From positions 62,001 to 126,000 of the forward strand of contig NZ_JAUQOP010000011.1 in assembly GCF_030580855.1 (NCBI RefSeq): a DNA stretch of 64,000 nt, given 5' to 3'. Below the pieces are notes generated by a model. That model was not told the DNA's origin. It ran no database searches and worked only from the letters and a program-made list of their open reading frames with translations. Below, piece by piece: positions 15,700 through 25,114 of the stretch. This DNA comes from Pseudomonas citrullilanati. GTDB taxonomy: Bacteria > Pseudomonadota > Gammaproteobacteria > Pseudomonadales > Pseudomonadaceae. The position numbers and the translations under genes were made by a program. Each line of letters starts with the position of its first letter. Position 1 is the stretch's first letter.

Positions 15700-18510
15700 T
15701 CAGGTGGCCCTCGGCTGGGTGACTCGATCCACCAGGTAGACCAGCCCGTGGTAGTCGATGGTGCCGTGCTGCGTCAGGCCGATCTCACAGGTGCGGCTGG
15801 TGGAGATGCCTTCGCTGCAATGTTGGACGGCGTCCTTGAGGGTGCGCAGCGAGTGGGCGTTGAGTTCCGGCGTGGTGAAGCCTTTGTCGCCGGCGAAGCC
15901 GCAGCAGTGGATGCCTTCGGGGATGACCACGTTCGTGCTGCACTGGCGCGCCAGGTCGATCAACGCCTGGCTTTCGCCCAGGTGCTGGGTGCTGCAGGTC
16001 ACGTGCACGGCGATAGGCGCTTCTTGCGGGGTGAAGTCCAGGCGATCCATCAAATGGGTGCGGATGAAGCGCACCGGGTCGTACAAATCCAAACGCGTTT
16101 CGCCCAGGTCTTGGACCAGTCGCAAGGTGCAGGGGCTGGTGTCGCAATAGATGGGGTCGAGTCCGCCGCGGCTGGCGTGCAGCAGGGCGGCGATCAGTTC
16201 CTGGCGTTTGTGTTCGGCTTGTTCGGCGTAGCCTTTGGAGGCGAAGGGTTGGCCGCAGCACAGGTTGTCCTGATTGTCGGGAATGACCACTTGATAACCG
16301 GCTTTTTCCAGCAGGCTCTGGGTCTTGTCGTACAGCGACGCCTGCTCTTTATCCCCCGCCGCCGGGCCCATGACCCGTGACACGCAGGCCGCCAGGTAGA
16401 CTACGCGCGGGCGTTGGTCCGCCACGGCTGGGGTGAAGCGGATGGCCTTTTCTGGCTGGGGCATGGCGTTGGTCCATTGTGGCACCTGGCCCTTGGACAG
16501 CCGTGACAGGGTGGCCGACAGTTTTGCCAGGCGCGGTGCGCCCAGCAGCATGCGGGCGCCGTTGGCGACGTGCAGGGTGAAGCGCAGGCCTTGCAGTGTG
16601 GTAGCGAAGTTTCCTTCGACCCAAGTGGCGGTTTTCGTACGCGTGGCGTCGCGGCTGCGCAGTTTTTTCACCAGCTCACCGGTGTTGATGCCTACCGGGC
16701 AGCGTTGAGCGCACAGGCCCGTGGCCGCGCAGGTGTCGATGCCCTGGTATTGATAGGCCTGTTCCAGTTCGGTGGTGTCGGTGCCTGCGCGTTTTTTCGC
16801 CTGGATGTCGCGCCAGATGACGATGCGTTGGCGCGGGCTCAAGGTCAGGTCCTTGGAGGGGCACACCGGTTCGCAGAAGCCGCATTCGATGCACTTGTCC
16901 ACGATCTCGTCGGCGGCCGGCAGCGGCTTGAGGTGCTTGAGGTGGATCTGCGGGTCTTCGCTGAGGACCACGTCCGGGTTGAGGATCCCGTTGGGGTCGA
17001 GCAGGCGCTTGAGTTGCCACATCAGTTGGTAGGCATCGCTGCCCCATTCCAGTTCGACGAACGGCGCCATGTTGCGTCCGGTGCCGTGTTCGGCTTTCAG
17101 CGAGCCGCCGAACTCCACCGCCACCAGTTGCGCGACGTCGTCCATGAACGCCTGGTAGCGTGCGACTTCTTCGGCGCTGTTGAAGCCTTGGGTGAAGACG
17201 AAGTGCAGATTGCCTTCCAGTGCATGTCCGAAAAGGATCGCTTCGTCGTAGTGATGTTTGTCGAACAGTTCGATCAGGCGGTTCACGCCTATGGCGAGTT
17301 GTTCCACCGGAAAGGTCACGTCTTCGATGATCACCGTGGTGCCGGTTTTGCGAACCGCACCCACGGCGGGAAAGGTGTCTTTGCGGATCGCCCAGAGCCG
17401 GGCGTTTTCCCGTGGGTCTTCGGTAAAGTCGACCTGTTTTTCCACCGGGAAGCCGGCCAGCGAAGCCATGATCCGGGCCAGTTGCTCTTGCAGCAGGGAT
17501 GAAGACGCCGCGCGGGATTCGATCAGCAGGGCGCAGGCATTCGTCGACAGTTGTTGTACGAAATCCGGCATGCCCGGCTTGTCCTGCACCGAGCGCAGAC
17601 TGCGGCGGTCGAGCAATTCCACGGCTGACACCGGCTGGCTTTTCAGTACGGTGACCGCGTTGCAGCAGGTTTCCACGTCGGGAAACACAATCAGTGCCGA
17701 GGCTTTGTGCGGATGGTCGATCACGGTGTTGTAGGTCACCGCGCTGATGAAGCCGAGGGTGCCTTCAGAGCCCACCAGCAGATGGCTCAAGATATCCACA
17801 GGTTCATCAAAATCCACCAGGGCGTTGAGTGACAGCCCGGTGGTATTTTTCAGACGGTATTTGTGGCGAATTCGTGCGGCCAGTTCGGTGTTGTCGCGGG
17901 TCTCGCGGCCCAGGGTCGCCAGGCGCTCCAGCAAGTCACCGTGGCTGGTGCGAAACGCCGCGACGCTGACCGCGTCTTCGGTGTCGAGGCGGGTGCCATC
18001 GGCCAGCACCAAGCGAATGCCGGCCAGCGTGTGATAGGTGTTTTGCGCCGTGCCGCAGCACATGCCGCTGGCGTTGTTGGCCACGATGCCGCCGATCTTG
18101 CAGGCGTTTATCGAGGCCGGGTCAGGGCCGATCTTGCGCCCGAACTGGGCCAGCCAGGCGTTGGCCTGGGCGCCGATCACGCCGGGTTGCAAGCGGATCT
18201 GCGCGCCTTGCCCGCGGATCTCCCGGGCGTTCCAGTTATCCCCCAGCACGATCAGCACCGAGTCGCTGATGGCCTGGCCAGACAAGCTGGTGCCGGCCGC
18301 GCGGAAGGTGACGGGCACTTGGTCGCGCTGGGCAAGTTGCAGCAGGGCGACCACTTCATCTTCGCTTTCGACCCGCACCACCAGTTTCGGAATCAGCCGA
18401 TAGAAACTGGCGTCGGTGCCGAAGGCCAAGGTCGACAGAGGGTCGTCGAAACGGCGCTTTTGCGGGATCAGTTGCTGGACGTCATGTAGGAAAGCGGCAG
18501 GAAGCGTCAT
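15700..18510 (-). CDS. FAD/Fe-S D-lactate dehydrogenase (D-2-hydroxyacid dehydrogenase)
   Basis: The 936-residue fusion has an N-terminal FAD-binding PCMH domain ('VTFRAAGTSLSGQAISDSVL', 'GGIVANNASGMCCG'), an FAD-oxidase C domain, and a C-terminal iron-sulfur part with two ferredoxin-like clusters ('CIECGFCEPVCPSKDL' and 'CAATGLCAQRCPVG') and two CCG repeats ('NLCCGQPFASKGY', 'IHCCGFAGDKGF'). This is the membrane-associated quinone-linked D-lactate dehydrogenase type found in Pseudomonas lactate clusters. It oxidises D-lactate to pyruvate. Its start overlaps lutC by four bases, so it is the last gene of the lldP-lutABC-dld operon and is probably controlled by LldR. The related glycolate oxidase is a possible alternative, but the neighbours favour lactate. 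Confidence 0.88.
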   Translation of the reverse strand: MTLPAAFLHDVQQLIPQKRRFDDPLSTLAFGTDASFYRLIPKLVVRVESEDEVVALLQLAQRDQVPVTFRAAGTSLSGQAISDSVLIVLGDNWNAREIRGQGAQIRLQPGVIGAQANAWLAQFGRKIGPDPASINACKIGGIVANNASGMCCGTAQNTYHTLAGIRLVLADGTRLDTEDAVSVAAFRTSHGDLLERLATLGRETRDNTELAARIRHKYRLKNTTGLSLNALVDFDEPVDILSHLLVGSEGTLGFISAVTYNTVIDHPHKASALIVFPDVETCCNAVTVLKSQPVSAVELLDRRSLRSVQDKPGMPDFVQQLSTNACALLIESRAASSSLLQEQLARIMASLAGFPVEKQVDFTEDPRENARLWAIRKDTFPAVGAVRKTGTTVIIEDVTFPVEQLAIGVNRLIELFDKHHYDEAILFGHALEGNLHFVFTQGFNSAEEVARYQAFMDDVAQLVAVEFGGSLKAEHGTGRNMAPFVELEWGSDAYQLMWQLKRLLDPNGILNPDVVLSEDPQIHLKHLKPLPAADEIVDKCIECGFCEPVCPSKDLTLSPRQRIVIWRDIQAKKRAGTDTTELEQAYQYQGIDTCAATGLCAQRCPVGINTGELVKKLRSRDATRTKTATWVEGNFATTLQGLRFTLHVANGARMLLGAPRLAKLSATLSRLSKGQVPQWTNAMPQPEKAIRFTPAVADQRPRVVYLAACVSRVMGPAAGDKEQASLYDKTQSLLEKAGYQVVIPDNQDNLCCGQPFASKGYAEQAEHKRQELIAALLHASRGGLDPIYCDTSPCTLRLVQDLGETRLDLYDPVRFIRTHLMDRLDFTPQEAPIAVHVTCSTQHLGESQALIDLARQCSTNVVIPEGIHCCGFAGDKGFTTPELNAHSLRTLKDAVQHCSEGISTSRTCEIGLTQHGTIDYHGLVYLVDRVTQPRAT

Positions 18511-19178
18511 TGGTCCTCCAGGATCAAGACCACCAGATCCTTCGGACCGTGGGCGCCATAGGCGAGTACTTGTTCGATGTCGGCGGTTTTCGACGGGCCC
18601 GACACCAGCAGGGCGTTGGTGGGCATGCCTTGGGCCCAGGCGAATTCTTGTTGCACTTCATAGAAGTTGTCGCGGATCTGGCTGGCCTTGAGCAGGGCGA
18701 AATGCACCGGCGGCACCAGGCTCATCAGGCGTGGCTCTTCCCGTGTCGGCCAGAGGATCAGGCTGCCGGTCGCGGCGATGGCGCCGAGGGTGCCGGTCAG
18801 GCTGGCGGGCGTGTCGTTGAACAGCTCGGCCTTCCATTCCTCGATCGGCCGGTCGTAGGCCTTGAGGGTTGGCAGGCCCGGATTGTTCGCCCAGAACTGT
18901 GTGATTGTTTGCCCGTGTGGCGTCGTCGGTGCGATCAGCAGGCTCGGCAGTTGGCGGTCGCGCAGCAGTTGCGCCAACAGGGCCGGCCAGTCTTCGCCCG
19001 TGGTCAGGTGGATTTCGGTGTGCACCGCCTCCATCAATTTGCGCAGCTGCGGGATGCGTTCTTCGCGGGTGTAGCGGTAGGTTTGCGTCACCAGGTCGAC
19101 GTCGTAATTGTCGGCAACCGGCGTAGTGCCGGTCAGGCTGTTACGCAACTTGGCGAGGATGTTGGCCTTGGCGCTCAT
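18507..19178 (-). CDS. lutC: LutC/LldG, L-lactate oxidation complex subunit
   Basis: The 223-residue protein is of the LutC (YkgG) family, with the C-terminal 'ASQIRDNFYEV' and 'ALLVSGPSKTADIEQVLAYGAHGPKDL'. LutC works with the iron-sulfur proteins LutA and LutB to oxidise L-lactate to pyruvate. Overlaps of four bases with lutB upstream and the D-lactate dehydrogenase downstream show tight translational coupling. Length is normal for the family. In Pseudomonas the same gene is also called lldG. Confidence 0.9.
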   Translation of the reverse strand: MSAKANILAKLRNSLTGTTPVADNYDVDLVTQTYRYTREERIPQLRKLMEAVHTEIHLTTGEDWPALLAQLLRDRQLPSLLIAPTTPHGQTITQFWANNPGLPTLKAYDRPIEEWKAELFNDTPASLTGTLGAIAATGSLILWPTREEPRLMSLVPPVHFALLKASQIRDNFYEVQQEFAWAQGMPTNALLVSGPSKTADIEQVLAYGAHGPKDLVVLILEDQ

Positions 19179-20632
19179 CGACGGTCTCCCGGGCGGTTCA
19201 GGTGTTCGCGCGCCAGGTCATGCAATGAGCGGGCGGCGGGTTGCGGGGCGCTGTGGTTTTGCGTCCAGGGGCCGACGTTGCTCGGCGTCAGGGCGCGCAG
19301 GCGCGTGGCGAGGAAACCGAACAGCCGATACAGCCGCGGCGAGCTGTTGAGCCTGGCCCAGGCGTTCCAGATGAAGCGTTCCTTGGCCGAGTATTTGCTG
19401 CCCTGGCCGCGCATCACCGGGTTCGGGCTGTCTGGCGCTTTGACGTTTTCTTCGCGCAGGCGCCGCAACAAGGCCGGGATCGGGATCTTCACCGGGCACA
19501 CTTCTCCACAGGCACCGCACAGCGATGAGGCGCTGGGGTGGTCCGGCACCTTGGCCAGGCCGACCATGTGGGGCGTGATGATTTTTCCGATAGGCCCCGG
19601 GTAGACCTCGCCGTAGGCATGGCCGCCGATTCGGGTGTACACCGGGCAATGATTCATACAGGCGCCGCAGCGGATGCAGTTCAGGGTCTGGCGCAATTCG
19701 CTGTCGGCAAAGGCCTGGCTGCGACCATTGTCCAGCAGCACCAGGTGAACCTCCTGGGGGCCGTCCAGTTCTTCGGCCTTGCGCGGGCCGGAGATCATGT
19801 TGACGTAGGTGGTGATCGGTTGGCCGAGGGCCGAACGGGTCAGCAACGAGAGCAATGGCACGACATCGCGCAGGTTCTCCACCACTTTTTCGATGCCGGT
19901 CACGGCGATGTGCACCGGTGGAACGGTGGTGGACATCCGCCCGTTCCCTTCGTTTTCCACCAACAGCAGGGTGCCGGTTTCGGCCACGGCGAAGTTGACG
20001 CCTGATACGCCGATGTCGGCTTCGAAGAATTTCTGCCGCAACACCTTGCGACCGATCTGGATGAGTTGGTCAACGTCCTTGGTGTACTCCACGCCGAGTT
20101 TGTCGTGGAACAAGGACGCGACCTGACCGGCATTCTTGTGGATCGCCGGCATAATGATGTGTGAAGGCTTCTCGTGGTCGAGCTGGACGATGTACTCCCC
20201 CATGTCGGATTCGAGACATTCAATGTCCCGACCCTCGAGGAAATGGTTCATCTCCATTTCTTCGCTGACCATCGATTTGCCCTTGATCACTTGCCGCGCC
20301 TCGTGAGCGCGGATGATCGAGAGGACGATGCCGTTGGCTTCGTCCACCGTCTCCGCCCAGTGCACTGTCACACCGTTGCGGGTCAGGTTGGTTTCAAGTT
20401 GTTCGAGCAGGTCGGGCAACTTGGATAACGCACGGGCGCGGACGGCATTGCCCAGCACTCGCAGGTGTTCTCGTTCGTGGGCATCGCTGAAGGACGTTGC
20501 CCGCTTGGTCATCAGTGAATCCATCGCGCTGCGAAAGTTGCTTCGCAGTTGCGTGTCGTCCAAAGCCTTGTGGGCTCGGGCGCGGAAATCTTCCTGCACC
20601 TCTACGGTCGGGATCAGCGTCGGCGTGCTCAT
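19175..20632 (-). CDS. lutB: LutB/LldF, iron-sulfur subunit of L-lactate oxidation
   Basis: The 485-residue product has a LutB domain ('VKGKSMVSEEMEMN'-like stretch reading VIKGKSMVSEEMEMNHF, 'GVSGVNFAVAETGTL') and two [4Fe-4S] motifs, 'CIRCGACMNHCPVY' and 'CGACGEVCPVKIPIP'. It passes electrons from lactate in the LutABC complex at the inner face of the membrane. The open frame extends to 20854 but ATG 20632 (MSTPTLIPTVEVQ) overlaps the lutA stop by four bases (ATGA) and begins where the family normally starts; the upstream part is a shadow of lutA. Confidence 0.92.
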   Translation of the reverse strand: MSTPTLIPTVEVQEDFRARAHKALDDTQLRSNFRSAMDSLMTKRATSFSDAHEREHLRVLGNAVRARALSKLPDLLEQLETNLTRNGVTVHWAETVDEANGIVLSIIRAHEARQVIKGKSMVSEEMEMNHFLEGRDIECLESDMGEYIVQLDHEKPSHIIMPAIHKNAGQVASLFHDKLGVEYTKDVDQLIQIGRKVLRQKFFEADIGVSGVNFAVAETGTLLLVENEGNGRMSTTVPPVHIAVTGIEKVVENLRDVVPLLSLLTRSALGQPITTYVNMISGPRKAEELDGPQEVHLVLLDNGRSQAFADSELRQTLNCIRCGACMNHCPVYTRIGGHAYGEVYPGPIGKIITPHMVGLAKVPDHPSASSLCGACGEVCPVKIPIPALLRRLREENVKAPDSPNPVMRGQGSKYSAKERFIWNAWARLNSSPRLYRLFGFLATRLRALTPSNVGPWTQNHSAPQPAARSLHDLAREHLNRPGDRR

Positions 20633-21453
20633 GCGCCACCTCCGGTTCGCTGCCAGAGGAAGCTCGCCAGGTGCTGTCCGCGTAACGCCGCCTGCTGTTT
20701 TTCCAGCGCGCCGTTGATGTTCATCAAGCAACCGCAGTCGGCGCTGACGACCTTGTGCGCGCCGGATTCCTTCAGCGCCCGGGTCTTGTCGGCCACCATC
20801 GCGCCGGAAATATCCGGCAGGCGTACGCTGAATGTTCCACCGAAACCGCAGCATTCACTTTCGTGGCTGTGTTCGACTCGCTCCACATTGTGCAGCTGCG
20901 CCAACAGGGCGCGGCCGTGCAGGTGGGTGTTCATTTCCCGTCGTGCCGAGCAGGAGGTGTGCAGGGCCACCTTCACCGGCTCGCCGCTGTCGTTCAATTG
21001 CACCTTGCAGACAAACAGCAGGAATTCAGCCAGCTCGTAGGTCCGCGCCGCCAGGGCCTGGACGTGTGCGAGCGTGTCGGGCTCATCCTTGAACAGGTCG
21101 CTGTAGTGCTCGCGCAGCATGCCGGCACAGGAACCCGACGGCACGACCACCGGATAATCTTCGGCAAACAGGGCCAGTTGCGCCCGCGCCACCGTGCGCG
21201 CCTGCTCGGTGTAGCCCGAGGTATAGGCCGGTTGCCCGCAGCAACTCTGCCCTTGCGGGTACTCCACCCGGATCCCTTCGCGTTCCAGCAAGTGGATCGC
21301 GTCCATCCCGGCTTCGGGGTAGAACAGGTCCACCACGCAGGTTCCGAACAGGTAGACCCGTTGCGGCTTCGCGCTGGGGTACTGCCGGGGTTCGGGCAGC
21401 GGCGGGGCGACACGGGTCGCGTTCGGCACAGCGTTGTAAAAAAGCTCGCTCAT
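20629..21453 (-). CDS. lutA: LutA/LldE, CCG-domain subunit of L-lactate oxidation
   Basis: The 274-residue protein has two cysteine-rich CCG domains: 'GTCVVDLFYPEAG' with 'QSCCGQPAYTSGY', and 'HTSCSARREMNTH' with 'SECCGFGGTFSV'. These bind iron-sulfur centres in the heterodisulfide-reductase manner. Together with LutB and LutC it makes an L-lactate dehydrogenase unrelated to the flavin enzyme LldD, which is absent from this cluster. It follows lldP after 150 bases that contain inverted repeats, and it is coupled to lutB by a four-base overlap. Confidence 0.92.
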   Translation of the reverse strand: MSELFYNAVPNATRVAPPLPEPRQYPSAKPQRVYLFGTCVVDLFYPEAGMDAIHLLEREGIRVEYPQGQSCCGQPAYTSGYTEQARTVARAQLALFAEDYPVVVPSGSCAGMLREHYSDLFKDEPDTLAHVQALAARTYELAEFLLFVCKVQLNDSGEPVKVALHTSCSARREMNTHLHGRALLAQLHNVERVEHSHESECCGFGGTFSVRLPDISGAMVADKTRALKESGAHKVVSADCGCLMNINGALEKQQAALRGQHLASFLWQRTGGGA

Positions 21454-21494
21454 CAGGCGTGTCTCCGGGTGGTCCCGGTTATCCGTCCGCTGAG

Positions 21495-21577
21495 GCTGCT
21501 GAATATAGGGTTCGAAACTTTCAGCAGCCTTGCAGACCCGGTGTTCATTTGCGGACGCCGAATCGGGATTCGGCGTC
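21495..21577 (-). other. Inverted repeats between lldP and lutA
   Basis: Two stems occupy the lldP-lutA gap: a 9-bp stem (21495-21503 with 21520-21528) and a perfect 11-bp stem GACGCCGAATC (21554-21564 with 21567-21577) with a two-base loop. Neither is followed by a T run on the minus strand, so they more likely set message stability or partial termination between the transporter and the enzyme genes than full termination. Confidence 0.45.
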
Positions 21578-21603
21578 GGTTCTTTCAGTATTGCCCGTAG
21601 GAC

Positions 21604-23298
21604 TCAGTGCACCAGCATGCCGGTAAACCAGTAGGCCTGGGCCAGGGTGATCAGGCCGACGATCGTTGCAAAGAATAGGCTGTGTTTGAGGGTGAACCGG
21701 AACAGATCCGATTCCTTGCCCACCAGCCCGGTCGCTGCGCACGCCACGGCGATCGATTGCGGCGAGATCATCTTGCCGGTCACGCCACCACTGGTATTGG
21801 CTGCCACCAGCAAGGTGTCGTTGACGCCGAGTTGATGCGCAGTCGTGGCTTGCAGGGAGCTGAACAGTGCGTTGGACGAGGTGTCGGAACCGGTCAGGAA
21901 TACTCCCAGCCAACCGAGGAAGGGCGAGAAGAACGGGAACGCCGCGCCGGTGCCGGCCAGCACCAGGGCCATGGTCGACGACATGCCCGAGTAGTTGGTG
22001 ACGAAGGCGAATGCCAGGACCATGCCGATGGACAGGATTGGCCAGCGCAGCTCGAAGAAGGTCTCTTTTAAAGTGGTAAGACCAGTTTTGACGTTGATCT
22101 TCAGCACCAGCATCGAGATCAGTGCCGAGAAGAAAATCGCCGTGCCGGTGGCGGAAATCGGATCGAGCTTGAACACCGCTGGAATGGCCGTGGGGTTGAC
22201 TACGATGGGCGCGACCTTGATCACCATCTGGTCCAGGTGCGGGATGGCGAAGTTGAATACCCAGCCGTACATCGAACCGCCCGCGGCGAACATCGCCTTG
22301 AACGGTTTCAGCGTCCAGATCGTGACCAGCACGGTCAGGATCAGGAACGGCGACCAGGCCTTGAAGATTTCCCCCAGGCTGTAGGGCGAAGCCACGGTGC
22401 TGCGGGGTTGACCGAAACCGCCTACGCTGGCGGTGACCGTTGCGCTGGACGTGGCGCCGGCAATCTGGGCACCCGCGGTGCGCTTGGGCTGCCAGACTTT
22501 CAGGAACAGGGTCAGCGCGATCAGGCTGGCGAGGGCCGAGGTGATGTCTGGCAGTTCCGGGCCGATGAAGTTGGACGTGAAGTATTGGGTGACGGCAAAG
22601 CTCAGGCCGGCCACCAGCGCAGCGGGCCAGGTCTCCCGCACGCCGCGCAGGCCATCCATCATGAACACCAGCCAGAACGGCACGAACAGCGACAGCAACG
22701 GCAGTTGGCGACCGGTCATGGCGCCGATCTTGAAAGCGTCGATGCCGGTGACCTGGCCGGCCACGATAATCGGGATGCCCAAGGCGCCGAACGCGACCGG
22801 GGCGGTGTTGGCGATCAGGCACAGGCCGGCGGCATACAGCGGGTTGAAGCCCAGGCCGACCAGCAGCGCGGCGGTGATCGCGACGGGCGCACCGAAACCG
22901 GCGGCGCCTTCCAGGAACGCGCCGAAGCAGAAGCCGATCAGCAGCACCTGGAGGCGTTGGTCATCGGTAATCGACAGCACCGAGCTGCGGATGACCTCGA
23001 ACTGGCCGCTCTTGACCGTCAATTTGTACAGGAACACCGCGGCCACGATGATCCAGGCAATGGGCCACAAGCCGTAGGCAAAGCCATAGCCGGCGGCGGC
23101 GAAGGCCATGTCGGCGGGCATGTTGAAGGCAAATATCGCCACGGCGATGGCCAGGGCCAGGGTGATGCTGCCGGCCACGTGGCCCTTGAGGCGAAACACC
23201 GCCAGGGCCAGGAAGAAAAACACGATGGGAATGACGGCCGCGAGTGCGGACAAGCCGAGGCTGCCGAGCGGGCTGTAGAGCTGTTGCCAGGTTTGCAT
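21604..23298 (-). CDS. lldP: L-lactate permease
   Basis: The 564-residue protein is an inner-membrane transporter of the LctP family with about 12-14 hydrophobic segments. Typical stretches are '[20 protein letters not shown]', '[14 protein letters not shown]' and '[20 protein letters not shown]'. It imports L- and D-lactate (and glycolate) with protons. It is the first gene of the minus-strand lactate operon. The promoter region upstream holds a 17-bp palindrome for LldR, 53 bases before the start codon, so lactate should relieve repression. Confidence 0.95.
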   Translation of the reverse strand: MQTWQQLYSPLGSLGLSALAAVIPIVFFFLALAVFRLKGHVAGSITLALAIAVAIFAFNMPADMAFAAAGYGFAYGLWPIAWIIVAAVFLYKLTVKSGQFEVIRSSVLSITDDQRLQVLLIGFCFGAFLEGAAGFGAPVAITAALLVGLGFNPLYAAGLCLIANTAPVAFGALGIPIIVAGQVTGIDAFKIGAMTGRQLPLLSLFVPFWLVFMMDGLRGVRETWPAALVAGLSFAVTQYFTSNFIGPELPDITSALASLIALTLFLKVWQPKRTAGAQIAGATSSATVTASVGGFGQPRSTVASPYSLGEIFKAWSPFLILTVLVTIWTLKPFKAMFAAGGSMYGWVFNFAIPHLDQMVIKVAPIVVNPTAIPAVFKLDPISATGTAIFFSALISMLVLKINVKTGLTTLKETFFELRWPILSIGMVLAFAFVTNYSGMSSTMALVLAGTGAAFPFFSPFLGWLGVFLTGSDTSSNALFSSLQATTAHQLGVNDTLLVAANTSGGVTGKMISPQSIAVACAATGLVGKESDLFRFTLKHSLFFATIVGLITLAQAYWFTGMLVH

Positions 23299-23350
23299 GT
23301 GGGTGGGCCCCTAATTGTTGTTGGTCAGGCACTGATCAGCGAAAGTGGAT

Positions 23351-23367
23351 AATTGGTAATACCAATT
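23351..23367. promoter_or_regulatory. LldR operator
   Basis: AATTGGTAATACCAATT is a palindrome with 8-bp arms around one base. It agrees with the FadR-subfamily GntR pattern TNGTnnnACNA and with the LldR/PdhR type AATTGGTnnnACCAATT. It lies between the divergent lldP and lldR genes, close to lldP. Confidence 0.85.
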
Positions 23368-23559
23368 TACAAACGCTGTCGGCTAGGGTAAAAGCCTTGG
23401 TTGTCGTGTGTCAATTTGCCGCCTGGAAACTTTCGTCGAATAAGCGGTGCAGATCGCATCTGATCTGTTCCGGCAAATGGCTTCTGAAGGGTGTGGACGA
23501 GGCCCGGATGGGCCAGAATAGAGAGCCCGGCGAGCCGTCGGGATCGTGGAGAGTGAGTT

Positions 23560-24327
23560 ATGGGGTTTGATCAGATTCGTCAGCGCCGTTTGTCTGACGA
23601 TATTGTCGAGCGGCTTGAGGGCATGATCCTCGAGGGTACGCTGAAGTCTGGCGAACGGCTGCCGGCCGAGCGGACCCTGGCCGAACAGTTCGGCGTGTCA
23701 CGGCCTTCGCTGCGTGAAGCGATCCAGAAGCTGGCGGCCAAGGGTTTGCTGGTCAGCCGCCAGGGCGGCGGCAACTACGTCGTGGAATCATTGGGCTCGA
23801 CGTTCAGTGACCCGCTGTTGCAACTGCTGGAAAGCAACCCCGACGCGCAGCGGGACCTGCTGGAATTTCGTCACACCCTGGAGGCCTCTTGTGCCTATTA
23901 CGCCGCGCTGCGGGCCACGGACGTCGATCGCGAACGGCTGACGGCGGCCTTCGAAGCGCTGCAGGATTGCTATGCGCGGCACGAAGACGTGAGTCGGGCG
24001 GAGGAGGGGGCGGCGGATGCGCGGTTCCACCTGGCGATTGCCGAGGCCAGCCATAACGCGGTATTGCTGCACACTATCCGCGGCTTGTTCGACCTGCTCA
24101 AGCGCAATGTGGTGACCAACATCGGCGGCATGTACAAGCAGCGCAGTGAAACCCGCGACATGTTGATCAGCCAGCACCGGGAGCTGTACCAGGCGATCAT
24201 GGACGGCCACGCCGAGCGGGCCCGGGAAGTGTCCAGCCGGCATATCCTGTATGTGCAGGAAGTCTTGGAAGAGGTGCGTCAGGAGGTGCAGCGAGTGGCA
24301 CGGGCGGAGCGGCGCAAGGGCATGTAG
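23560..24327 (+). CDS. lldR: GntR/FadR-family lactate regulator
   Basis: The 255-residue protein has an N-terminal winged helix (residues about 5-75, 'SGERLPAERTLAEQFGVSRP' and 'LLVSRQGGGNYVV') and a C-terminal all-helical FCD domain ('EFRHTLEASCAYYAALRAT', 'DARFHLAIAEASHNAVL') that binds a small acid through metal-binding histidines. The divergent position next to lldP and the operator palindrome identify it as the lactate-responsive repressor/activator LldR. The ATG follows GGAGAG at good distance. Confidence 0.9.
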   Translation: MGFDQIRQRRLSDDIVERLEGMILEGTLKSGERLPAERTLAEQFGVSRPSLREAIQKLAAKGLLVSRQGGGNYVVESLGSTFSDPLLQLLESNPDAQRDLLEFRHTLEASCAYYAALRATDVDRERLTAAFEALQDCYARHEDVSRAEEGAADARFHLAIAEASHNAVLLHTIRGLFDLLKRNVVTNIGGMYKQRSETRDMLISQHRELYQAIMDGHAERAREVSSRHILYVQEVLEEVRQEVQRVARAERRKGM

Positions 24328-24351
24328 GCCGCGGTCTCTCACTCAACCCAG

Positions 24352-24438
24352 GTGGGAGCGAGCCAGCTCGCGATAACGGTCTGCCTGGCGCATCGACGCC
24401 GAACGTGGCGCCGCTTTCGCGAGCAGGCTCGCTCCCAC
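24352..24438. repeat. REP doublet (REPIN-like), GTGGGAGCGAGC type
   Basis: Two inverted copies of the Pseudomonas palindrome GTGGGAGCGAGC-N-GCTCGCGA face each other (24352-24373 and 24417-24438) across about 43 bases. Such extragenic elements are moved by RAYT transposases and are scattered through P. fluorescens genomes. Here it separates lldR from the convergent smpB. Confidence 0.8.
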
Positions 24439-24513
24439 ATGGATCTTCGGTGAACACGGGATAGGCGTACCGGGATCTGGTGTGGGCGCGAATGCGGTCT
24501 CAAGGCAAGAGAA

Positions 24514-24996
24514 TCAGTCTTCCTTGCCCTTGTTGCGCACCGCACGCTGCAGCTCGCGACCGGCGTCGCGTTCGCGTTCGGTATCGCGCTTGTCGTATTC
24601 CTTCTTGCCCTTGCCCAGCGCAATTTCGCACTTGATCAGGTGCTTGCTCCAGTACAGCGACGTACAGACGCAGGTGTAGCCTTTTTGCTGCACCGAGGCG
24701 AAGAGCTTTTCCAGCTCGCGCTTGTTGAGCAGCAGCTTGCGCGAACGTACCGGATCGGCAATCACGTGGGTGCTGGCCGTGGTCAGCGGGGTGATGTGAC
24801 TGCCCAGCAGCCAGGCTTCGCCGTCCTTGAGCAGCACGTAGCTGTCCACCAGCTGCGCCTTGCCGGCGCGAAGGCTCTTTACTTCCCAGCCGGCCAGGAC
24901 CATGCCAGCCTCGAAACGCTGTTCGATGAAGTAATCGTGTCGCGCCTTTTTATTTTGCGCGATGGTCCCTGTGGGGTGTTTCTTCTGTTTAGCCAT
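24514..24996 (-). CDS. smpB: SsrA-binding protein
   Basis: The 160-residue protein has the SmpB beta-barrel ('[20 protein letters not shown]', '[15 protein letters not shown]', '[11 protein letters not shown]') and the lysine/arginine-rich C-terminal tail that enters the empty mRNA channel ('[19 protein letters not shown]'). It binds tmRNA and brings it to stalled ribosomes. The ATG at 24996 (MAKQKKHP) is the family start; the frame remains open upstream without homology. Its RNA partner ssrA lies 9.3 kb away in this window. Confidence 0.96.
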   Translation of the reverse strand: MAKQKKHPTGTIAQNKKARHDYFIEQRFEAGMVLAGWEVKSLRAGKAQLVDSYVLLKDGEAWLLGSHITPLTTASTHVIADPVRSRKLLLNKRELEKLFASVQQKGYTCVCTSLYWSKHLIKCEIALGKGKKEYDKRDTERERDAGRELQRAVRNKGKED

Positions 24997-25114
24997 AGGG
25001 GCGGCATTATAGGCAGTTGCGTGCGTGTCGGCTACGGTGAAGCTGCATGCTTGAGCACCTTGAGTGAATCCCGGACAATGCGGCCTCTTTTTTGAACGCT
25101 TGGGCGTGATCACG

